Shown: positions 56,399-64,000 of the stretch, piece after piece
Layout of the letters: every line of letters starts with the position of its first letter
Numbering within the stretch: the first letter of the stretch is position 1
Source: Torymus aiolomorphi
Lineage: Eukaryota > Arthropoda > Insecta > Hymenoptera > Torymidae
DNA: 64,000 nt
NCBI GenBank assembly: GCA_036365515.1
Contig: CM070873.1
Span: forward strand, 227,679,876-227,743,875
Direction: 5' to 3'
Notes under the pieces: generated by a model
What the model saw: only the letters and a program-made list of their open reading frames with translations
Told to the model about the DNA's origin: nothing
The model's database searches: none
Program-made: the position numbers and the translations under genes

Positions 56399-58037
56399 TC
56401 ACGTAGGAAGCATTTGGCCTTTTCTAACTTCCAGAAACTTTGGCTTAACATTTATTCTTCCAGTTTTTATGCTACTGCTTCTTCCTGAAAAGTAATCCTC
56501 TATTTCTTGGAGTGATTTGTTTTTAGTTTCGGGCAAGCATATGTAAAAATAGATTGTTCCCACCAATGAAATACAACCATAAAGAAGGTAAGTTCCATGT
56601 TGAGTAATAGAATCTTTTAAAAGTGGATAAGTCTTCACGACGGAAAACACAAAACTATGTGCGCACGTTGTCGTCAATCCTCCGATGATACCACGAATCT
56701 GCACCGGATATATCTCGCCAATCATCACCCAAGGGATAACTAAAAATCCTAGAGTGCACGTAATCGTATATCCCATTATACAGACAACTGGAATCCATGC
56801 ATAATTTAACAAATACTGTTTCAGCCATATGTACAGGCCAAGTCCAACCATCGTCACTCCGCAGCCAATCGACGAAATCAGAGTCATTGGTCTCCTTCCG
56901 AACTTTCGACAGGCAATGCAGGCGACTATTGTCGATGCTAATCTAACAATACCCAAGTAAATTGCAACGATGTTTTTATCTAATTTAATACCAGAACTTT
57001 CGATGATTTCCACGGCATAAAACGTCACAGCGTTCGTTCCGGTCCACTGGTAAATCAGGAAATAAAGGAACAAAAGTAGGAATGGCCTTAGCGCACTCGG
57101 CTTCAGTAGCGCAGTGAGTATCTCGCGAAATCCAGTAAGTCTTTTGATGTTGTTCTTGTTGTTGAAATTAACCAAAGTGTCCATCTCCTCGTTCAAGTCG
57201 TACGAAGTGCTGCGGAACTTTTGCAGCGATTCTTTGGCTTCGTCGGGCTTATTGACCGAAATTAGATACGACGGTGTTTCGGGAAACAAGAACATCAGTA
57301 CCAGGGCGGCTGCCGGTATGACTGCACTGATCGCAGCAACTATGTGCCAGGATATGAAAGCACCCAGGGCGTACTCAATGAGAACACCAGAGCTAACACC
57401 GACACTGGCGATAGCCGTCAGCATGCCCCGAAGATGCGGTTGCGTCACTTCGCTGGTGTAGACTCTGGCTGGTGCACCCACCATACCCGAGCCTAGACCC
57501 GTGAAGAATCTTCCCGCGTATAACATGCGAACGTCCGACGCGTAGAATATCAGCAGCCATCCTAGTAACGCTGGAACTTCCGTGATTATCAAGCAGAGTC
57601 TCCTGCCAAGCATGTCCATCATGTAACCAGAGAGAAGACAGCCAATGGGCGTACCGATCGCGGAAAAACTTGCTGTAAATAGATTACAGTCTCTTTTAGT
57701 ATATTGTTGCCATTATGTTGCTTTTTATATAAAAAAAATGTATTTTAACAAAAGCTCACCTATCCATGAACCTTCATTTTCGTCTATGTGGATGGTACTG
57801 TTTTCACTTCTGAGTTGTGGAAGAGCTATGGCGGAGAAGCCGAAGACCATGCCAGTGTTGATAGTTCCGAGCTGGGCAACCATGGCGGCCAAAATCTGCC
57901 TGTACGGGCTGCCTTTTCGCTTCTTCCTCTCGGGGGTTTGGCTCTTGTCGATGCCATTCGCTGCCAGCTGTATCGTTGCATTGCAGTTTTGGTCGACGAG
58001 AGCAGCCTTCTCGGCGTCGAGCACCACTGAATTTTTT
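56399..58037 (-). CDS. Tret1-like MFS sugar transporter, 5' exon missing
   Basis: Facilitative sugar/trehalose transporter family of insects, in the plasma membrane. Two coding exons: 58037-57760 and 57672-56399, joined in phase through SWIA-SFSAIGTPIG. The first begins after an acceptor (CGATTTTCAG) in the middle of a frame, KNSVVLDAEK, and has no suitable ATG before TM1, so an upstream coding exon is required; I could not find it. About 516 residues with around 12 hydrophobic segments. Family motifs: DMLGRR after TM2, PETPSYLISVNKPDEAKESL before the central loop, GRRPMTL after TM8, and PETKNKSLQEIEDYF after TM12. The frame is intact. The substrate (trehalose or glucose) cannot be read from sequence. 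Confidence 0.9.
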
Positions 58038-61000
58038 CTGAAAATCGAAAATGTGGTCGATCAGCTGCGAGTTATTGTAACAATATATCGACGTTAAGAA
58101 TTAAAAAGACTATTGTAAAATTGTTGGCAAAACATGTGTGACGTTGTTGTGTATGCGGTATAGAGCCGCAAATAATGTTCAGTCTTATCGGCTAAACCGT
58201 AATTGCTGTGAGAGTCTACGTGCAGTATATGGATCTTTATGACTGCTATATATAACGGTGTTGTACAGATTCATTGAATTCAGAGGAATTGTGAGATGAT
58301 AAGGAATTTTTGTTGTTTAGAAAAATGAATCAAGGATATTTGCTAGATTTTTTTTTCAAGAATAACTGAAATCCAAAGTAAATGTATAAAAAAATGAAGC
58401 ATTTATATAATAATTTCTGATAATGAAACTATACATTTTTATTATAAATTTACTTTTTGTAGATTCATAATTTTTTTTTAATGCAATGGCGCTTCTCCCG
58501 GAACAACAACAATAATATACGTCGCATTTGCGCTCGTCAAAAGCTCACGCGCGCGCGAGCGTCTGTTCCATTTGCGCCTCAGACGCACGTCCGCCTATTG
58601 GCAATCTCGCGTATTTTTGGAATTTACGGGGTAACGTTACGAAATGAAGCAGCCGCTCGATAAGGTAATTAAACACTTCCTAATCGCATTGTGTTCGTTT
58701 TTTCACCTTTGTACCGTCTGCGCAACTCAATGGAATGTTATTATTTTCAAAGTTTCCAGTTATTATGATTGTTATTATTACGCAGTCAATATTGCGATAT
58801 GTGAGTTTGTATAATCGGTATTTCTTATGTGCTTTGAGATTCAACTATTTTTAGGGACGATCAGTCACGTAGGTCTGCATCCAATTAAAATATTTTTAAA
58901 AAGCTTTTTCATTGATTGTTTAGCGTTACAAGTCGCCTTGAAAATTTGGCATGACTAACTATTCAACGGGAACTACAGTTAAATGTTTTGGGCTACGGCC
59001 TGCGAAGCTTTAGGAAGTACTTTCAAGAGCCAAAAGCACGATATGCATGCGTAGTTCCAACTGCTTAACGGAGGCCCTGGATCCTAAGATAGCGGCTATT
59101 TTAGTAATACACGCGGAACAGTAAACACTGCTGTAACCCCTCAATTAAATATGCTGTATGAAAACTCCAAAAATAAAAGCAGGAAAATCTTTATTTTTAC
59201 AATATTTTATAATAAATTTACAATTCAAATTTTACAATCGAATTAATTTATAATGATTCATTTTATCGAATTTCAATATTTATATTTTATAACTACTTTC
59301 AATATAAAATAACGTAAAATTATTTTTTTCATTGGAGTAAAGAATTATTTTCAGCTTAGAATAATGCAAATATTATTAAAGTTAATTTTGTACTTTTTAT
59401 CTGCAATAGATGCGCACGTTTTTCCTTGAAATTCCTTTGAATCATTCAATAAACCTTGCAATATCGTTTTGCAAAGTATTACAATTCTCTTCGATTGAAG
59501 GCTCTCATTCAAAGAAGTATTTAAGATTTTTGTATTAAAATTTCAAATGCGTTTTTAAATTTGAAGTGCGCTGCGCTCGTATGGAGCGACACCTACTACC
59601 GGCGCGTTCCAGTACGCGTGCAGAGAGCGCGTTTTGCGAACGCTTCATCGCTATACTCTTTCTGGAGAAAAAACAGTCGCCATGATCGTCCATATCAACT
59701 GCATTTTGCGTCGTACGCTGGCTCGCACGACTAGGACCAGAACGTACATCTTCGATAGACGCATATCGACTGTTTTTCCAGTGAGTTATTGAATTTTTAA
59801 ATACTACCTCGCTTTCCACTTTGCGCGTGCCAATCAAAATCGCGGATTTTTCCGGTGACACTTGCGGTTTGTTTGGTTAAGTGTTCGTCATTTAGTTTTT
59901 TTTTTCTTTGTTGACAGTCGATATTTTGCGCCTGGCAGTTTTTTGAACCCGCCGAGCGAATGCAATTAATTTGCACGAGATGATCCATAAAGATCAGAAA
60001 TAAATTTACAAGGCCGATAAAAAACGTCCATATCTCCCTGCTTTTCGATGCACAATTTCCGGCGTAAACAAACGACGTCGGAATAGTGTCAATATTAAAA
60101 GTCTGTTTAAATATATCTGGAAAGAAAATCCGACAAAGAAAGCACAAACGTTCGAGCGTCACAAAGAGAAACATCTGTAAACGTGAATCACGTGTACGGA
60201 GATAAAAGACTTGGCAGGGGAAAACCTTTCGCGCGTCGGGATTTGAAAGTTGCCCGCGCCCGCGCGCGCATGCGCTTCACGGTTAATAATGACAAGTGCA
60301 TTTTTCGCTCCCGCGTGTGCTCAAATTAGATTTCTAATTTAGCGCGCGGTGAGATAAGACATGCGAGCTTTGGCGCGTGCGGAAAAGGAACGAGAGAAAA
60401 AAAAACGAGCAGAAAGCGCGGAACAAAAGACTCGTTAAGCATTCGCGGCTTTTCTTTTGTCGGGGTCTTGTGGCGCGAGTGTTTTTCTTAGACGCTTTGA
60501 TTAATTAGCCTTGCGTTTTTAAAGTGGTGACCGCGAGTAAGCGATTTGAGCGCGCGAAACTTTCCGCGTTTTCGTTTTCTTTTTCGCGCTATATATTTAG
60601 AACATATATCTACTGCTGTATTTGAATAATTTAATATCTATCGATATCTTTGCAATGAAGTTTTCTTACACTTCTTTCTCTGAAGGAAAGCTTTTCATCC
60701 CTCAATGATATAGAATAAAAATGTTGTTTTCAAAGAACTCTGAACCGTTAAGAAAAAATATTTTAGAACTAACAATAATCTTTATATTTTTTCAACTTAT
60801 TAAAATTGCAAAATACAAACGTTGCACAATAGCGCACGTGAAAGATAAAAGCCTCTAACGCTCGTCGCATCCTCGCGCAAGATTATCGAAAAACCGACAA
60901 CAAAATTTTTTCGACTCAACAGCTATATACCGCGTCGACGTAATATTCTACTCGAGCGAGCGAGCGCGCGTGCACTCGAGCCTAGATCATCCATCAATCA

Positions 61001-62596
61001 TCTGCATATATACTCTAGCGACGTTCTCTCGTCGGGAAAGGAATATTAATAGGCTAATTGCATCACGAGCGGCAAGCAGATATAAACTTTATCTTCGGCA
61101 GGTATTAGCGGTAATTAATAGCACGCGCACGCGCGCCGCGTTGATATGCGCTATTTAGCGCATCGACAAAAAAGACAAATAGCCTAATCAAAACGAGTTT
61201 CGCAAATGATAACATCAGCTGTTTCGAGCGAATCCATGATTATTTATATGCCTCTGAGAGACCTGTATAATATATACTGCAGGCAAGTTCGATTTTCTCT
61301 GGGAAATGTGCTTCTTTTTATTTTACGTAATTTTTGCATAATATATGCGATTGTGCGAAATAATTACGTGTGCGATTGTGTAAAATTGTTTCTGTGCTAA
61401 TAGCGTAATGTATATGTTACGCATCGTTATGTGCTGAAATATCGAGCTTCTATCGAATCAATAAATACTTGATGTCTTTATCTCGGTTGACTGTTGGCTA
61501 TCATGATTTGTTGTATCATACAAAGTATCATCGGTACTAATTTGTGAATATTATTTGCATGTAAAATAAAAAAATATTACTTCATTAAACAAATTTTATT
61601 CCATCATGCATCGATTCGCGTGTTGGAAGAAAAAACATGATCACAAAGAACTAAGTGAATAACAAGAGTGATTAATTTCACCTGTGAATTTAAACGAGGC
61701 AAAACAATGACACTTTCTGCCAGTTGCCATTCAATGACAATGGAGTCACGTTTTCAGTATCTTCTACGAGATATCTTCTATTTATTTTCATAAGTCAAAG
61801 CGTTTGAAAATTAATAACGATTATTGCGATGTTTTCTAAATTGGCTAACAATTATACTTATTTGATTTGTTCTTAGAAAGATAATTTTTGATATTATTCA
61901 CATAAATACTTTTATATGCGTGATATGTCTAGGTTTGATTATTTTAAAAAAATTTTTGTAAAAGAATGAGCAAAAAATACTTTGAATTATACTTTTTTAA
62001 CAAAGGCTTTATCAAATGAAAATTAGGAGAAGCAATTGAGGTTGATTTGTTTTATATCAGATAAATATTTATTTTCCTTGTTGGTTGGATTCTAAAGAGA
62101 AAATCGTCTGTAAAAGACCGTTGGTAATGATTGTAAATTTTTGTACAAGCACGATGAGCTACACGTGAATCGTAATTTATGGAATGTAATGTTAGTTTTC
62201 TTTTCTGCATATCAGAGCATAATGAGCGTTAACGAAATTTTTCGCGACTGAGATAAGTACGAAACATTAATTAACATTGCAGCGTCGATTTGAAATCAAA
62301 TCATTTTTTTTTTTTTTTCAAAAACCGCGTAACTACCAACTTGAATTCAAGATTCAATTTTCCTATAATTATACTTTATTAATTTAATCATTGCAAAGCT
62401 TACATATAATTTATCAAAAATTTTAATTTATTAAATAATCATACAAAATACCAACATTTGTACGTTTTAATAAACACCACCAAATTTTCCACAAGTGCAT
62501 CACGACCGAGCGCGAAAAAAATTCCAACCGCCACGTTCTCGTAAAAATTGATACCTCCAAACAGCGAGTAACAATTCCCACGATATACATTCGCAT
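58038..62596. promoter_or_regulatory. 5' region of transporter; CpG-rich blocks, no recognised gene
   Basis: 58540-58600 and 59550-61140 are rich in CG and GCGCGC words, unlike the AT-rich surroundings, and probably include the transporter promoter and missing first exon. Short frames on the minus strand (59535-59861 and 59797-60174) have no recognised domain and no phase-compatible splice that I can defend. 61400-62400 is AT-rich without features. Confidence 0.35.
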
Positions 62597-62597
62597 A

Positions 62598-62623
62598 AAC
62601 ACACACACACACACACACACACC
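62598..62623. repeat. (CA)n microsatellite
   Basis: About 12 CA units. Followed by a CpG-rich block (62640-62930) containing GTGGCCGCGGCGGTGGCAGT, with overlapping frames on both strands caused by high GC. Confidence 0.9.
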
Positions 62624-62639
62624 ACTGGAAACGTCTGCT

Positions 62640-64000
62640 TTATACGCGGTAAATTTTCGTGCGAAAAATTCGCGTCGATTTCGAGGCGGGCAATATACGT
62701 GCCGGTGGTCTCGCGTGCTGGCCGTTGTTGTGGCCGCGGCGGTGGCAGTGGCGGTCGAGCCGATTACAGTATCTCGGCAAACACACACACCCACGCATCA
62801 GCACAAGTATATGAATCACGCGCGCACACCGTACGAAACACATGGCTCTTTACGCGCGGTCGTCTGTTTCCGCGTGCGCGCCGGAAAAAACGCGGGTGGC
62901 GAATACGAGATAGCTGGCCGCCGGCGATTCTATGATGACGAATTTTTTATGCTAATTAATGAGAGATGTTTTGGATATAAAGTGCTTGTTTGTGTGAGTT
63001 GGTCTGCGTGGGAAGAATTTTAATTTGAGGATTTGAATTTTTAGTTGTATTTTTATGAGAATCAGGAAGAAATTTCGAGAGGATTATGGTACGCAGTATG
63101 TGAAGAGAAATGTGAAGTATTATAGCTATTATAAAGCTAGATATCAAGTATACGAATATACGTTATAAAAAATTGTTATTTACAATCGGTATGGTTTATT
63201 GGTACTTGTTGATCGCAAAAGCAATTATGAATGATAAACAAGTGCTATTTAGACTGCGATTCGAGATTTTACTGGTTGTTTCTTGGGACATCGCGCACGT
63301 TTTGGCAATCGGCGTCAGCCCTGACGCAACAACCCTCATCGATTCTCATCACGCGGAAATTGGCCAGAAGGTGCAATGACCTTCACGTTTAGAGACGTAT
63401 ATCTCAAAGCTGAAAAACTAATTATCTCGAAACTGTTATATCTTCGACCGTTAGAGCGAAATTTAATCTCCGACTAATGAGTGAATTTGTTTCATCACTT
63501 TTCGCAGTACGCGTCATTTTACTTGGTTCGAAAAAAATATATAAAAAAAAAGTAAAAAAAAATAATACTAAATTATAAATTAATCTCTTTACTTCTTTGT
63601 CTGGAAATCTACTACTCAGGACTTTTCACATTCGGATAAAAAAAGTCTTAAAAAAAATCACATTTTAAAATCAAGCAAGCGTACAGATACACACTTTTCA
63701 TAAAGAAACGTTCCGTTATCACTACATTATTACAATAGGTTCCGATAAACTCGAGCGAACCTCCCTCTGCGGCATCTACAACCTCTAATCCAAATCACAC
63801 GCAAGTAATATCTTATAAAATCTTAGTACTCACTCTGCCATCGTGTCGTTGCTCCAAAACGGTATAATATAATCTTAAATCCGTACAAAAACTTAATCTA
63901 TCCTAGTCATCACAGTCTGAGAATCACAAGCGTTGCAGCTCCCGGCGAAGGTATCGCATCTTACATTAACTATTATACTTCATGAGTACGAAGGAAGCTC
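62640..64000. other. CpG-rich block and AT-rich tail, no gene recognised
   Basis: 62640-62940 is GC-rich and may be a promoter or first exon of a gene outside the window. 63170-63380 has a 68-codon plus frame without a known domain. The remainder is AT-rich. Confidence 0.4.

Noticed and set aside
59535..60174. Two minus-strand frames as first exons of the transporter
   Set aside because: Neither gives a defensible donor in the required phase to the exon at 58037, and neither resembles a Tret1 N-terminus.

Overview
Eukaryotic, AT-rich, repeat-dense nuclear DNA that looks like an arthropod, most likely insect, genome. The evidence is the mix of a CYP4-type cytochrome P450, a Tret1-like sugar transporter, many small introns with GT/AG borders, a mariner relic, a Copia element with the classic initiator-tRNA internal primer site, and very many palindromic MITEs. 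I lean weakly to Hymenoptera but cannot show it. No prokaryotic features, CRISPR or operons are present.

Genes. Four host genes can be reconstructed. (1) A nine-exon CYP4-like P450, + strand, 13826-17546, 521 aa, all splice phases consistent. (2) An eight-exon multiple inositol polyphosphate phosphatase (MINPP1/Mipp-like), - strand, 48588 down to 35791, 437 aa. Its 6.3 kb sixth intron holds a dead Copia element and its other introns hold MITEs. (3) A two-exon mitochondrial ribosomal protein mS38 (AURKAIP1-like), + strand, 52301-53180, 237 aa. (4) A Tret1-like MFS sugar transporter, - strand, 58037-56399, whose first coding exon I could not find. Upstream of the P450 lies a ghost of its locus: its promoter/leader joined directly to its downstream flank, without the ~4.4 kb coding body.

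Mobile DNA by region. 0.3-5.2 kb: AT-rich tandem repeats, a tRNA-derived SINE, and foldback element 1, whose arms are 90-bp tandem repeats that read as a 30-residue protein repeat. 6-10 kb: Penelope/hammerhead-like motif, MITE and repeats. 10.7-13.5 kb: P450 ghost, two-hairpin element 1, TA-flanked MITE and mariner relic. 18.4-21.6 kb: GC-rich hairpin minisatellite, degenerate repeats and a decayed coding fragment. 22-29.3 kb: a multi-level Russian doll: GC-rich repeat > hairpin element with 6-bp target duplication > 5 kb TA-flanked transposon > ORF1-only LINE, plus a 1.2 kb palindrome > 115-bp TTAA MITE. 29.4-32 kb: mobile-element ORF, G-rich tract, 118-bp satellite. 31.8-34.6 kb: foldback element 2, itself split by a TTAA MITE. 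36-41 kb: Copia. 41.5-42.4 kb and 55.0-55.35 kb: two-hairpin elements 2 and 3. 49.7 kb: hAT transposase relic. 58-64 kb: CpG-rich DNA without a recognisable gene.

The most notable points are the foldback pair with a long open 90-bp repeat frame; the two-hairpin family whose stems change together while its loop is constant; six TTAA-flanked MITEs, three of which have an unoccupied homologous site within this window; the hollowed-out P450 duplicate; and HSG in place of the usual HAE in the MINPP protein.
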